From assembly GCA_022984795.1 (NCBI GenBank), contig JALIHJ010000008.1, positions 269,451 to 333,450 on the forward strand: a stretch of 64,000 nt of DNA, read 5' to 3'. The translations under genes were made by a program, and so were the position numbers. The notes under the pieces are model-generated. The model was not told the DNA's origin. It searched no databases and worked only from the letters and a program-made list of their open reading frames with translations. This DNA is from Fabrea salina. Taxonomy: Eukaryota > Ciliophora > Heterotrichea > Heterotrichida > Fabreidae. Shown piece after piece: positions 42,961-51,753 of the stretch (position 1 is its first letter; each line of letters opens with the position of its first letter).

Positions 42961-43794
42961 TTAATTAAGTTTAGGCGAAGTAGCTGACTTCTTCATAGGG
43001 CTTTCTAGAATGTTTTTCGAAGGAGTAGGAGTTGAGGACTGTTCGGGGGCCTTCTTTGAGTAGTGTTTCTTTATGATGTTCCAGAACTGAAAGAACTGAA
43101 TGTCTTTTAGTTTTTTAAGAATACTTCTGAGTTGGTTTTCTCTGTATTTCAGGAACAAAACGTAGGACTTGCAGTGGTAACTGCGCACAACTGACTGGAT
43201 TTTAGTGACTGCTTTGGAAGTAGAGAGTTTCTTAAACACTTCAGGACGCTTCTTTTGAAGGTAACTGCGGAAGTGTTTTTGTATAACCTTTGAAGCAGAG
43301 TCTTGTTTTTGGATACTTGCAAGTGAAGTTTTGACTTGAAAGTCCATTTCTTGGATCTTCCTAGCAGTTAAGAGTCTGCTTATTTTGCCCAAGTCTAACT
43401 GGTAGTGTTTCCTCACAAGCATTCCTCGGGCAACCTTTTGGATCTTTACAGCTGCGTTTTCAAACTTAAGTTTCACTGCTTGGTGGGCTGCCAAAGCTTC
43501 TTTTATTTTCTTAGTCCTTTTGATTTGCTCTGCTCTTTGTCTTTCTAGATGTTCTTTGCTTTTCTTAACTTTTTCTACTTTGGCTGAAAGGCTTTTTTGT
43601 TTGTTCTGAACTGTTTGGACTTCGGAGGGTTTGTTTAAAGATGTGTCTTGGTAAAGGCAGTTTCTATACTTGTAACTAAACCGGTAGGACTTTCCATGCC
43701 AGTTAGGTGACCCTAAAGTGCCTGGCAGTTCGAAGGTTCTTTTGGAGAGGTGCATACTTATTGTTTTGTTGGGAGAAAACTTACTGAACTCCAT
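42961..43794 (-). CDS. IQ-motif calmodulin-binding coiled-coil protein
   Basis: 277 residues. A coiled coil at about 65-110 precedes three IQ-like motifs: AAVKIQKVARGMLVRKHY, ASKVIQKHFRSYLQKKRP and AVTKIQSVVRSYHCKSYVLF. IQ motifs bind calmodulin or centrins, which are prominent in ciliate cortex and basal bodies. The N-terminal 60 residues are Ser/Tyr-rich and unfolded-looking. The start is only 7 bp from the MoaD-like gene's start on the other strand. Confidence 0.78.
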   Translation of the reverse strand: MEFSKFSPNKTISMHLSKRTFELPGTLGSPNWHGKSYRFSYKYRNCLYQDTSLNKPSEVQTVQNKQKSLSAKVEKVKKSKEHLERQRAEQIKRTKKIKEALAAHQAVKLKFENAAVKIQKVARGMLVRKHYQLDLGKISRLLTARKIQEMDFQVKTSLASIQKQDSASKVIQKHFRSYLQKKRPEVFKKLSTSKAVTKIQSVVRSYHCKSYVLFLKYRENQLRSILKKLKDIQFFQFWNIIKKHYSKKAPEQSSTPTPSKNILESPMKKSATSPKLN

Positions 43795-43801
43795 ATATTT
43801 A

Positions 43802-44062
43802 ATGCAAGTGAAAGTGCTTTACTTTGCAAACTTAAGAGAACACTTAGGAGTTTCTTCCGAAAAAGTCCAGGTTGAAGGCACTTTAAGAGACTTGCTGACT
43901 AAGTTGCACTCCAGCCACTCCCAGTTTGGGGAATTCCAAAGCATCTTAGAAAACTCTTCTGACGTAACTATATCTGTAAATCAGGAGTGTGTTAGGGACT
44001 TGAACCACTTACTTAACGACCAAGACGAAGTGGCCTTTCTCCCTCCTATAAGTGGTGGTTAA
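43802..44062 (+). CDS. MOCS2A: Molybdopterin synthase small subunit (MOCS2A/MoaD)
   Basis: 86 residues from the ATG at 43802. Beta-grasp protein: MQVKVLYFANLREHLGVSSE, LRDLLTKL, ISVNQECV, LLNDQDEVAFLPPISGG. The C-terminal double glycine becomes the thiocarboxylate that donates sulfur to make molybdopterin. DEVAFLPPxSGG is the diagnostic ending. Length is normal. MOCS2B and other pathway genes are not in the window. Confidence 0.93.
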   Translation: MQVKVLYFANLREHLGVSSEKVQVEGTLRDLLTKLHSSHSQFGEFQSILENSSDVTISVNQECVRDLNHLLNDQDEVAFLPPISGG

Positions 44063-44067
44063 CATAG

Positions 44068-44484
44068 TTATTGATTACAGTCGTTATTTAAGGTTCTTTT
44101 CAACCTCTGCATTCTAATCTTTTTTATATTTGGAGATAGTGAAATAGGCTCTCTTTTAAAATCTGACTCAACTCTAGTTTCTGTAGTGGGGGTTTTTCTG
44201 GTGTGAGTTAAGTTTTTTTTCAAAGAACACATTCGAGGAAGAGGATTGACACCTATGCCCTCTTCAGTATCCTCCAGCAAGTCTCCTTGCAACTGGTTGA
44301 GTTCTCTAGCCACTGAGTTCATGTGCACAAGTTCTTTGGCTTTAGATGTTTTCATTTTTTGAATGCTCCGTTCTTGTTTGAGGGACTTAAGGGATGCCAA
44401 AGCTTTGCAGGACTCCAAAAAGGGTTTAGGCATTGGTCGGGGAACAGGCAAAGGTCTTTCTGGAGAGTTTAGTTGATTATCCAT
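44068..44484 (-). CDS. Unknown basic protein
   Basis: 138 residues, Pro-rich then Lys/Arg-rich (PVPRPMPKPFLESCKALASL, SLKKNLTHTRKTPTTETR, IKKIRMQRLKRTLNND). Likely disordered. No domain recognised. Convergent with MOCS2A (5 bp between stops) and 27 bp downstream of the NEK kinase on the same strand. Confidence 0.5.
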   Translation of the reverse strand: MDNQLNSPERPLPVPRPMPKPFLESCKALASLKSLKQERSIQKMKTSKAKELVHMNSVARELNQLQGDLLEDTEEGIGVNPLPRMCSLKKNLTHTRKTPTTETRVESDFKREPISLSPNIKKIRMQRLKRTLNNDCNQ

Positions 44485-44511
44485 TTACCATTACTAAGAA
44501 TTAGTCCCCTT

Positions 44512-46086
44512 CTAGTTTACATGCAAGTCTCTCACAGTAAGTTTCTTGTGGGCTTTGGGAGGAAGTGGCTGGGCAAAAGGAGTTGGAATGCAGGGCTTGT
44601 AGACCGTGGAAAAATCTCTTGGTTTATACAGAGGGTTTTTAGGAACCCAATTACTTTTTCCCTTAGCAGTTTGGGGTCTCTGGTTCTTTCCAGTGCACTT
44701 AGAGTTGTACTTTTTGGCAGTTTGGGGTCTGAATTCTTTTTGTGACTCATGCTTCGTTTGAGTGGGCTTTTTTTCTTGAGAGGAGTTTTCTTGAGTTTTT
44801 GCTAAACTGTTTAGCAAGGCACTGTTGCTTCTGAAAATACTTTCAGTGTCTTTCTGGAGCAACTGAAGCTTTTGGAATTCCTCTTTTTTTGGAGGCTTTT
44901 CAGTTAAAAAGGGTTTTGGTTTCTGGATTCTAGGAGCTTTTTGAGTTCCAGGAAATTCTACTAGTTCCACGGACTTTATGGGCTCTACAGGTTCTGGAAG
45001 TTCCAGAGGCTCTGGAGGTTCTAAAGGTTCTGGAAGCTGGAAAGACCCTTTGGACTCGTCTTGAGGCTTTTCTCTAGAAACACTTTTAAGGTACTCAATT
45101 TTGGACTTGAATTTTCCAAAAAGCTGACTTATTCTTTTTTCCCTAGGGACTTCAACTTTAGGTTCAAACAACTCCTTAGGCCTGGTGTGGACTTGCTGGG
45201 TAGCAGGGCGTGGAATGTCTAAGTTAGAAAGTTTCCCCCAAGTAACTCCAGTAGACAACAAGTCCATTTCACTGAAAGTTTTGTCTGGGTTTTTAGGCAG
45301 CAAGTCAATTACTTCTGCAATTGAAGGTCTGCTTTTAGCCTGTTTAATCAGCAACTTCGAAATGAAACTTGAAAGTTTTTTGGAGTAAGTTGAAGGCAGA
45401 GGCTTGGGCTCGTGGGAAATAATGTTGACTCCTAAGGTTATCAAATTCTGGCCTGAAAAAGGAGGACGCATTGCTGCTAAGGTGTAGAGAATGCAACCCA
45501 TTGCCCAAACGTCTACTTTGGTGTCGTAGGGTTGGTTTTTGATGAGTTCAGGAGCCAAGTACAGAGGAGTGCCTACTCTTGTGACGTGCATTTCTGACTG
45601 CATGATCCGGGAAGTGCCTAAGTCCCCCAGTTTGAGTTTGCCTCCAGTCAAAAACACGTTTGGGCACTTAATGTCTCTGTGGAGAATCCTCCTGGAGTGG
45701 AGGTAGTTGATGGCACTGCTGAGTTGTTCTGCGTAATGCCAAATTTCTTGTTCTTTGAAAGACTTAGTTTGTTGTTTGTACTTGCGCATCAGTTTTTGCA
45801 GGTCGCCTCCTTCGGCGAACTCCAGAATAATATACAAACAAGAGTTTTCTAAAAAGGAACCATAACACTTGACTATGTTGGGGTGGCTCACGGACTTGAG
45901 GATTTCTACTTCTTGCTTAGCTAGTTGTTGGTTTTTCATTGAAAGGTGCTGCAGGTTTACTTGTTTCAAGACGTAAACTTTGTTGTTGAGCAAACTCTTG
46001 ACTTTGTGCACTACTGCAAAACTTCCCCTGCCTAACTCTCCCTGCAGGTGGAAGTCTGATAGTTTTTTGCCAGGAGTTTCCATCAT
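44512..46086 (-). CDS. NEK-family Ser/Thr protein kinase
   Basis: 524 residues from ATG 46086; an upstream TTG is not needed. Kinase domain about 10-265: LGRGSFAVVHKV, VLKQVNL, ILEFAEGGDLQKLM, HRDIKCPNVFLT, KLGDLGTSRIM (DLG, usual in NEKs), VGTPLYLAPELI and VWAMGCILYTLA. NEK kinases regulate cilia and basal bodies and are greatly expanded in ciliates. The C-terminal tail has a Pro/Glu/Leu repeat (EPLEPPEPLELPEPVEPI) and a basic region rich in RPQTAK-like motifs. Confidence 0.9.
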   Translation of the reverse strand: MMETPGKKLSDFHLQGELGRGSFAVVHKVKSLLNNKVYVLKQVNLQHLSMKNQQLAKQEVEILKSVSHPNIVKCYGSFLENSCLYIILEFAEGGDLQKLMRKYKQQTKSFKEQEIWHYAEQLSSAINYLHSRRILHRDIKCPNVFLTGGKLKLGDLGTSRIMQSEMHVTRVGTPLYLAPELIKNQPYDTKVDVWAMGCILYTLAAMRPPFSGQNLITLGVNIISHEPKPLPSTYSKKLSSFISKLLIKQAKSRPSIAEVIDLLPKNPDKTFSEMDLLSTGVTWGKLSNLDIPRPATQQVHTRPKELFEPKVEVPREKRISQLFGKFKSKIEYLKSVSREKPQDESKGSFQLPEPLEPPEPLELPEPVEPIKSVELVEFPGTQKAPRIQKPKPFLTEKPPKKEEFQKLQLLQKDTESIFRSNSALLNSLAKTQENSSQEKKPTQTKHESQKEFRPQTAKKYNSKCTGKNQRPQTAKGKSNWVPKNPLYKPRDFSTVYKPCIPTPFAQPLPPKAHKKLTVRDLHVN

Positions 46087-46140
46087 GATTACTTCAGTTA
46101 TAAACACTCCCAAGAATGTTATTTAGACGAAATAAAACAA

Positions 46141-46848
46141 ATGTGTATGATCAGCATGAAATCCGAGCCTTGTTCTCACCCTGAGTGTGTGATTTTTTAC
46201 TCTTATGTGGCTTCGGGAAAGCTGCCTCAGTTTTCAAACCCCAGTGTAGACCAAATTTCTACTATTGTGGAACAGCAAAACTACCTTTTGTCCCAAATTG
46301 CCCAGAATAACGCAGAAATCAACACTTGTCTGGACAAAATCATCCACCAAACTGAAGGGTTCAGTGGGAACTTCCAGCCTGAAATTTCCGAGGACGTTTT
46401 TTCTGTCGAACAAATATTTAACTGGGCACCTGAAGATTCCAATTACTACCTGCAACTAGAGTCCATGTTTCCCAGCCCTATTTTCAAGGAAAGAGGGTTT
46501 TCTCTCAGTTTTTCAGTCAGAAACGAGTCAGGAGATCCAGTGTACATTCCCCAATTCCCCAGTTTCCGCGTGATGCTTTTTACAATGGACCCTTGCCCCA
46601 GACACCTTAAACAAAACATTTCAGGCAAAAAGATCCTTAGAGGCTCCACCCAGGCCGAAATCTCCCAAGAAGGCTACGTCCACTTCCCTAACATCGTTAT
46701 AAATGAAGTTACTTCGCACTACTCAAACGACAGCTTTTACTTCGTTGTTGCAAACTCAAACTCCAAGGCAGTCAAGCCTTTCATCCTAAGCAACGTTTCT
46801 GTAAGGGCTCGCAAACCAAAAAAGACCGGGTCCAACTCAAGTTCTTAA
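46141..46848 (+). CDS. Unknown protein with a beta-rich C-terminal domain
   Basis: 235 residues. The N terminus has Cys/His (CSHPEC) and a helix near 45-75. Residues about 110-225 appear all-beta: FSLSFSVRNESGDPVYIPQF, FRVMLFTMDPCP, NIVINEVTSHYSNDSFYFVV and KPFILSNVSVRARKPKK. The closing basic strand resembles Ig-like DNA-binding folds, but the family cannot be named. Divergent from the NEK kinase across 54 bp. Confidence 0.58.
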   Translation: MCMISMKSEPCSHPECVIFYSYVASGKLPQFSNPSVDQISTIVEQQNYLLSQIAQNNAEINTCLDKIIHQTEGFSGNFQPEISEDVFSVEQIFNWAPEDSNYYLQLESMFPSPIFKERGFSLSFSVRNESGDPVYIPQFPSFRVMLFTMDPCPRHLKQNISGKKILRGSTQAEISQEGYVHFPNIVINEVTSHYSNDSFYFVVANSNSKAVKPFILSNVSVRARKPKKTGSNSSS

Positions 46849-46872
46849 CTAAGTTTGTTCATATACTAATAA

Positions 46873-47793
46873 ATGTACTGGCTTTTGGAATATGTATGCT
46901 TTTTTTCTGGAATGTGCTGTGCACTCAAATTCTCCGGAGAGCTGTACAATTCCCTCAGAGGACTCCTAGCCAAAAACAACCTCAACAAGTACGGCGAAAA
47001 AAGTTGGTGTGTAGTAACAGGAGCCACAGATGGTATAGGGGCAGGGTTTGCCAGGACTTTGGCCAAGAACGGATTCAACATCGTTCTTGTTTCTAGGAAC
47101 CAACAAAAGCTCGAGGACTTCAAAACTGACTTAGTTTCTAAGTACGGCATTGAAGCTAGAGTGATTGCCAAAGATTTCACTGCATGCACTGAAAACCCCC
47201 AGGAATTCTTTAGTGACATTGTAGATAGAACCAGAGACCTAGATGTTAGCATCTTAGTCAACAACGTTGGCACTGCCCACTTTTCTTACTTCCACGACAC
47301 TCCTTTAAGCAGTGTTTTGTCTCAAAATGCCCTTAACATCTGGCCAATAGTTTACCTCACCAGACTGTACCTTCCTAAGTTCTACCAGCGCCCTAAGCCT
47401 AGTGCTGTGATCAACCTTGCTTCTACAGGAGCCATTTTACCCATTTCAGCAGTGTCTCAGTACACTGCAGGCAAAAGTTTCGACCATGTGTTTACAACTT
47501 GCTTGTGGGAAGAAAACGCTTACACTGTCAGAAAAGAAGGCTACTCAGGAGTAGACGTGCTCAGTCTCCAACCTGCCTGGGTTGAAACTCCTCTTACCAA
47601 AGCTTCTTCCATCAAACTTGGAGTGATTACTCCCGAAGAGTGTGCAGAAAGAACTCTGAAAGTGCTGGGAAACGCAACTTACTCGAACGTGCACTGGAAG
47701 CACATGCTTTACGGAGCTATTTACCGAACCATTCCTACTTACCTCAACGCCAAGCTCACTCTTTCAATGGCCAAGAAAAAAAAGAATAACTAA
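46873..47793 (+). CDS. HSD17B12: Very-long-chain 3-ketoacyl-CoA reductase / 17-beta-HSD12-like SDR
   Basis: 306 residues. N-terminal hydrophobic segment, then a short-chain dehydrogenase: TGATDGIGAGFARTLAKNGF (NADP binding), VLVSRNQQKLE, VNNVGTAH, INLASTGAILP and catalytic SQYTAGKSF (Tyr and Lys, usually YSASK). LSLQPAWVETPLTK is typical of the KAR/HSD17B12 branch. It would catalyse the second step of fatty-acid elongation at the ER. Ends with a Lys-rich tail (MAKKKKNN), a possible ER retrieval signal. Confidence 0.9.
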   Translation: MYWLLEYVCFFSGMCCALKFSGELYNSLRGLLAKNNLNKYGEKSWCVVTGATDGIGAGFARTLAKNGFNIVLVSRNQQKLEDFKTDLVSKYGIEARVIAKDFTACTENPQEFFSDIVDRTRDLDVSILVNNVGTAHFSYFHDTPLSSVLSQNALNIWPIVYLTRLYLPKFYQRPKPSAVINLASTGAILPISAVSQYTAGKSFDHVFTTCLWEENAYTVRKEGYSGVDVLSLQPAWVETPLTKASSIKLGVITPEECAERTLKVLGNATYSNVHWKHMLYGAIYRTIPTYLNAKLTLSMAKKKKNN

Positions 47794-47800
47794 TTAAATG

Positions 47801-47912
47801 TGCGAGAGGAGGTAGACCACCTTCACAGGTGGTACAAAGTTCTCGTTAACTCTAGCGCAAGGCTCTGGGCTCCTTAAACTAAGTCGCCTCTAACATTTTG
47901 CGCCATATATAT
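47801..47912 (+). ncRNA. Candidate structured RNA in the gap between two genes
   Basis: The gap of 140 bp contains nested complementarity. TGCGAGAG (47801-47808) can pair with CTCTAGCGCA (47850-47859, two-base bulge). Inside is a perfect hairpin ACCACC-ttcaca-GGTGGT (47816-47833). A second helix can form from GCGCAA (47855-47860) to a TTTGCGC near 47900. No canonical tRNA T arm, so it is not a tRNA. An H/ACA-like or other small RNA is possible, but it may be chance. Low confidence. Confidence 0.22.
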
Positions 47913-47933
47913 TTATAAGTTGCCAAAATAAAA

Positions 47934-49676
47934 ATGAAGTTTTCTTTGCAACTTTCAGAAATCAAACCTTTGCTTGACTTGATACTGCCCCAAAAAAGAC
48001 TCCTAGCAGAGTTCATAGTGAGTTTGGTGATTTCTTCAAGCATAAGTTTGTGCTTCCCACTTGCCCTTCAAGAAATTTACAACCTCCCCAGCACTGCTAG
48101 TTCCCCACAGGAAATGTTCTACACCGTAGCCAAGTGGAGTAGTTTGTTTATGTTCGGAGCAACTGTTTCTTACTTCCGAAGGTACTCAATTTCCGTTCTG
48201 GCTGACGTGGTCACCAAACAGATGCGTGCTAGTTACTTCCAAGAACTACTTCAAAAGAAACTTGAAGTCATAGAACAACAAAGCACTGGAAGCTTGACTC
48301 AGCAATTAGGACAAGACATTTCCCAAATTGCCGAAACTGTGACTACTGAGTTCTCTTCTGGACTCAGAGGCTTTACCTTCTTCATAGGAGGACTTGCCTT
48401 TTTGCTCTACACAAGCTTGCGATTGACTTTGCTTGCTCTTTTGCCTTTAGTTCTCATCAGCATTGTTTCAGCTTATTACGGGTTGCTGATCAAAAAGCAC
48501 AGGGAAACACTAGCTAACTTAGTGAGGAGTGCCAACTCCCTTACTCAACAAAAGCTTTCGCAAATAAAAACAGTTAAACTCTTCAACGCAGAAGCTTTTG
48601 AACTCAACTCCTATAACAGAACCCAAGAAGGCATTTACGAGTCTGCTTTGGAGATTTCTCATTTGACTTCAGTGCACATTTCGATGATGGAATGCTTAGG
48701 ACAAAATGCAGTTATATGGGTCATAGGCTACGGAGCTTACATAGTCTCACTGGATAACGGAATGGACGTAGGAACTCTAACTGCCTTTGCCATGTACAGT
48801 GGTTACATGGGTATGGGCTTTAGGCTGCTTGCTTCAGGTTTCACTGAGTTCAAAAAAGCCTCTGCAGTTTATAACCAGATCCAACTTACCATGAACAACA
48901 AGTCTGACCGTGAAGAGGTACTTCTGCAACCCTATGAACTCAAAAACTCCAACCAAGGCCCCCAAATCAGGTTTGAAAAAGTAAGTTTCATGTACCCCCA
49001 AAGAGAAGTAAAGGTGGTAGAGGACATAGACCTCACAATAAAACCCGGACAAGTCTGTGGAATTGTAGGACAGAGTGGAAGCGGAAAAACCACTCTACTC
49101 AACCTTTTAGCAAAGCTTTACCCAGTAACTAGGGGTTCAGTGCTGGTAGACCAAACAAACATCAACACTAAACCAGCTTGGTGGGTGAGGAAAATGATTT
49201 CAATAGTCTCCCAAGACCCCCTGTTGTTTTCAGGAACCATCATCGAAAACATTATGTACGGAAACCCCAATGCAGACACTGCCCAGGTAGAAGAAGTTTG
49301 CAAAAGAGCAAATGCCTATGACTTCATAATGAAACTTCCCAAGAAACTCTACACAGAAGTTGGAGAGAACGGGTGTGCACTTTCTGGAGGACAAAGGCAA
49401 AGAGTAGCGATTGCTAGAGCATTTCTGAAAACTCCGCAAATACTTTTGCTGGACGAAGCAACTTCTGGACTGGACCAAAGTTCTGAGTCACTCATCCAAG
49501 AAGTTTTTGAGAGCGAAATAAAAAGAAGCGGACACACTGTGATCCTTGTGACTCACAAAGTCAAGAACCTCGAGAAACTAGCTGACATCATTGCTGTTGT
49601 GCAGCACGGAAAACTCGAAGCTGTAGGGACTTACCAAGAACTTTTGTCAAACCCTCACTTTAAAACACTTCTCTAG
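47934..49676 (+). CDS. ABC half transporter, ABCB (TAP/mitochondrial) type
   Basis: 580 residues. The membrane domain has about five to six helices (residues 15-310), with the intracellular loop SVLADVVTKQMRASYFQELL and EQQSTGSLTQQLGQDISQ typical of B-type exporters. The nucleotide-binding domain has Walker A GQSGSGKTTLL, Q-loop SIVSQDPLLFSGTI, signature LSGGQRQRVAIARAF, Walker B ILLLDEATSGLD and the H-loop VTHK. It must dimerise to work. It resembles ABCB8/10 and TAP, but no clear presequence is seen, so location is open. Confidence 0.92.
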   Translation: MKFSLQLSEIKPLLDLILPQKRLLAEFIVSLVISSSISLCFPLALQEIYNLPSTASSPQEMFYTVAKWSSLFMFGATVSYFRRYSISVLADVVTKQMRASYFQELLQKKLEVIEQQSTGSLTQQLGQDISQIAETVTTEFSSGLRGFTFFIGGLAFLLYTSLRLTLLALLPLVLISIVSAYYGLLIKKHRETLANLVRSANSLTQQKLSQIKTVKLFNAEAFELNSYNRTQEGIYESALEISHLTSVHISMMECLGQNAVIWVIGYGAYIVSLDNGMDVGTLTAFAMYSGYMGMGFRLLASGFTEFKKASAVYNQIQLTMNNKSDREEVLLQPYELKNSNQGPQIRFEKVSFMYPQREVKVVEDIDLTIKPGQVCGIVGQSGSGKTTLLNLLAKLYPVTRGSVLVDQTNINTKPAWWVRKMISIVSQDPLLFSGTIIENIMYGNPNADTAQVEEVCKRANAYDFIMKLPKKLYTEVGENGCALSGGQRQRVAIARAFLKTPQILLLDEATSGLDQSSESLIQEVFESEIKRSGHTVILVTHKVKNLEKLADIIAVVQHGKLEAVGTYQELLSNPHFKTLL

Positions 49677-49694
49677 TTGTTATTAATTACATAA

Positions 49695-50978
49695 ATGGCT
49701 AGTCCCCAACAGAAAGATTCCCTTGAAAAAAAACACTCCTTGACTGAATCTGAAAGTGCAAACTTAGAAACCGACAGACCTCCTAAGTTTTCTATTGTTT
49801 CAAAAGACTCCCAGACCCTGGAAATTACTATCCAGGGATTCTCAAGACTTAACTCAAATTCAATTGAAAAGTACATATTTCAGGGCGAGCAAAAACCCCG
49901 TAAAGCAACTAATTCGCAACCCAAGGCCCAGGAAACCACTTCTCCCCGGTTCAATGGCAGACAGGAAAAACGCAGAATAACCCTTGCTGCAGAAATTAAA
50001 CCTGACTTTGACCTAGACAGACTTTCTAGGGAAAAAGACAGACTCCCTACCTTCAACGGCTACATCAAGCCTGACGAAAGGCATGTGAGCATGAAGGAAA
50101 GTTTGATTTACCAAAAGGAAGACCTTGTTTCGCAACTTAAGCGACTAGCTTCTTTAGGACATTTGCAACTTGACAGCAAGAGTTCTTTGGCAGGGAACAT
50201 TGAAGGGACTTTCGAAAGAATAGAAGAAGAAATCAATTCTTACTTTTCTGGGAACAGCGTTTCTAACTTAGACCACTCTGAGTACCCTTCAGACTCAAGT
50301 GTTTCGGGTTTGTTTGACAAAATAAACTCTTTGAGGTCCCAAAAGTCTAAAAAGCAGCAAATGATCAAAGACTACGAACTCGAGATTCAAAAAAAGTCAA
50401 GCACTACCAAAATAGAAATCGAATCTCTCAAAAAGAGAATCCAGAGCCAAAAAGAGTCTTTCCAAAGCACTTCCCAAATAAAAGAACTCAAATCCTCAAT
50501 TTCCCAAAAAGAAGAAGAAATTGAGTTCAAAACTCAAGAAATCGAAAAAACCAAAGAACAAATCAGACTTCTAGAATTAGAAATCTCTAAATTCGGAAAC
50601 TCTCAGTCAGGGGAATTTTCAATCAAGTTTGCAGAGATAGAAGGTGCACTTCAACTAAAACAAGGAAGCAACCAAGAAGTCCTAAAACAAATCCAGCACC
50701 TAGAAAACCAAATCAAGGAACTAGAAACTAGCAAGTCAGAAGAGTCCGAAAAAGACACTACGAAACAAGAAGAAACCTCTGTTCTGAAAACTTTAGAAAA
50801 ACAACTAGAAGACTTAATTTGCCAAAGAGACCAACTGAAGTCCAAGTACGAATCCATACCCAGCAATGCTTCTTGGAGACAAATCTCAGACAAAACCACC
50901 CTTGAGCTAGACATTTCCTTGAAAAACTCACATATAGAGTCCTTGTCGAAACGAATTATGCGTTACAGATCTAAGTAA
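49695..50978 (+). CDS. Coiled-coil protein of unknown function
   Basis: 427 residues. N-terminal 190 residues are Ser/Lys/Pro-rich and mostly disordered; coiled coil from about 205 to 410 (KINSLRSQKSKKQQMIKDYE, LEKQLEDLICQRDQLKSKYE). No domain recognised. The stop is 2 bp from the stop of the convergent coiled-coil gene. Confidence 0.65.
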   Translation: MASPQQKDSLEKKHSLTESESANLETDRPPKFSIVSKDSQTLEITIQGFSRLNSNSIEKYIFQGEQKPRKATNSQPKAQETTSPRFNGRQEKRRITLAAEIKPDFDLDRLSREKDRLPTFNGYIKPDERHVSMKESLIYQKEDLVSQLKRLASLGHLQLDSKSSLAGNIEGTFERIEEEINSYFSGNSVSNLDHSEYPSDSSVSGLFDKINSLRSQKSKKQQMIKDYELEIQKKSSTTKIEIESLKKRIQSQKESFQSTSQIKELKSSISQKEEEIEFKTQEIEKTKEQIRLLELEISKFGNSQSGEFSIKFAEIEGALQLKQGSNQEVLKQIQHLENQIKELETSKSEESEKDTTKQEETSVLKTLEKQLEDLICQRDQLKSKYESIPSNASWRQISDKTTLELDISLKNSHIESLSKRIMRYRSK

Positions 50979-50980
50979 TG

Positions 50981-51742
50981 CTAATCAAACTGTAGTTTTC
51001 TTTTGTCCAGTTGGCGTTTAGGTTCAGGAGACACCCTTACTTTGCTTTTGCGACGGGTTTGTTTGGTCCCTATGGGTTCGTGTTGGTCTAGAAGACTGCC
51101 CATTTCCTTCACGAACTTTCCTACACTTTCTTCACTTTGCTTGATTTTGATTTTGAGTTGCTGGTTTTCTTTTTCAACTTCAGAAAGAGTTTTGGCAGTT
51201 TCTTCTTGGGACTTCTGAGCCTTTTTGGTTCTTAGTTCTTCGTTCTCCCTTTCAAGGCCCTTAATAGCTGTTTTGACCTTTTCTTCAGAGTTAAGTGTTT
51301 TGGTCCACTTTTTAAAAGCATTCAGAGTGCTTAGTTGGAAGGACTTGTTTAAGTTCCGGAGAAGTGTTTTGATTTGGTTTTTCAAAACAATTTGGGGGTA
51401 GTTACTTAAAACACCCGGTTTGGTTTTTTCTTTGTAGGCAAGAAAAGCTTGAGTGAGCAGCAAGTGGGCTTTTTTCTTTAGCAGAGAAAACACTTTAAGC
51501 GACTCTAGTTCTAGTTTAATAGCTACAGCGTGGAACCTTAAGTTGTAATGCTGTGACTCTAAGTTTGAGAGCATTTCTTTGAAACTTTGGTGTTGGGAGT
51601 GCAGTTTTTGTTCTTGGTTGTCCATTAAGTCCTTGCAAGAAGTTATGAACTCTTTTAGTTTGGAACTGTTTTGGAGAAGTACTTTGACGTCTTCTGAGTT
51701 TATTTTAGAAACTTCAGAAGTTAGGGAGTCTGAGTTTTCCAT
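50981..51742 (-). CDS. Coiled-coil protein of unknown function
   Basis: 253 residues. Helical throughout with a middle segment rich in Trp/Lys/Phe (LSTLNAFKKWTKTLN) reminiscent of Sfi1-like or IQ-type helices, followed by a coiled coil (about 160-215). C terminus basic (RRKSKVRVSPEPKRQLDKRK). No orthologue recognised. Head-to-tail with the next coiled-coil gene, 11 bp apart. Confidence 0.62.
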   Translation of the reverse strand: MENSDSLTSEVSKINSEDVKVLLQNSSKLKEFITSCKDLMDNQEQKLHSQHQSFKEMLSNLESQHYNLRFHAVAIKLELESLKVFSLLKKKAHLLLTQAFLAYKEKTKPGVLSNYPQIVLKNQIKTLLRNLNKSFQLSTLNAFKKWTKTLNSEEKVKTAIKGLERENEELRTKKAQKSQEETAKTLSEVEKENQQLKIKIKQSEESVGKFVKEMGSLLDQHEPIGTKQTRRKSKVRVSPEPKRQLDKRKLQFD

Positions 51743-51753
51743 TTTAATTTACA

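Noticed and set aside
47801-47859. A tRNA-Sec or suppressor tRNA-Trp, because the loop in ACCACC-TTCACA-GGTGGT contains TCA
   Set aside because: The anticodon loop would have 6 or 8 bases, and there is no T arm with a GGTTC-type B box.
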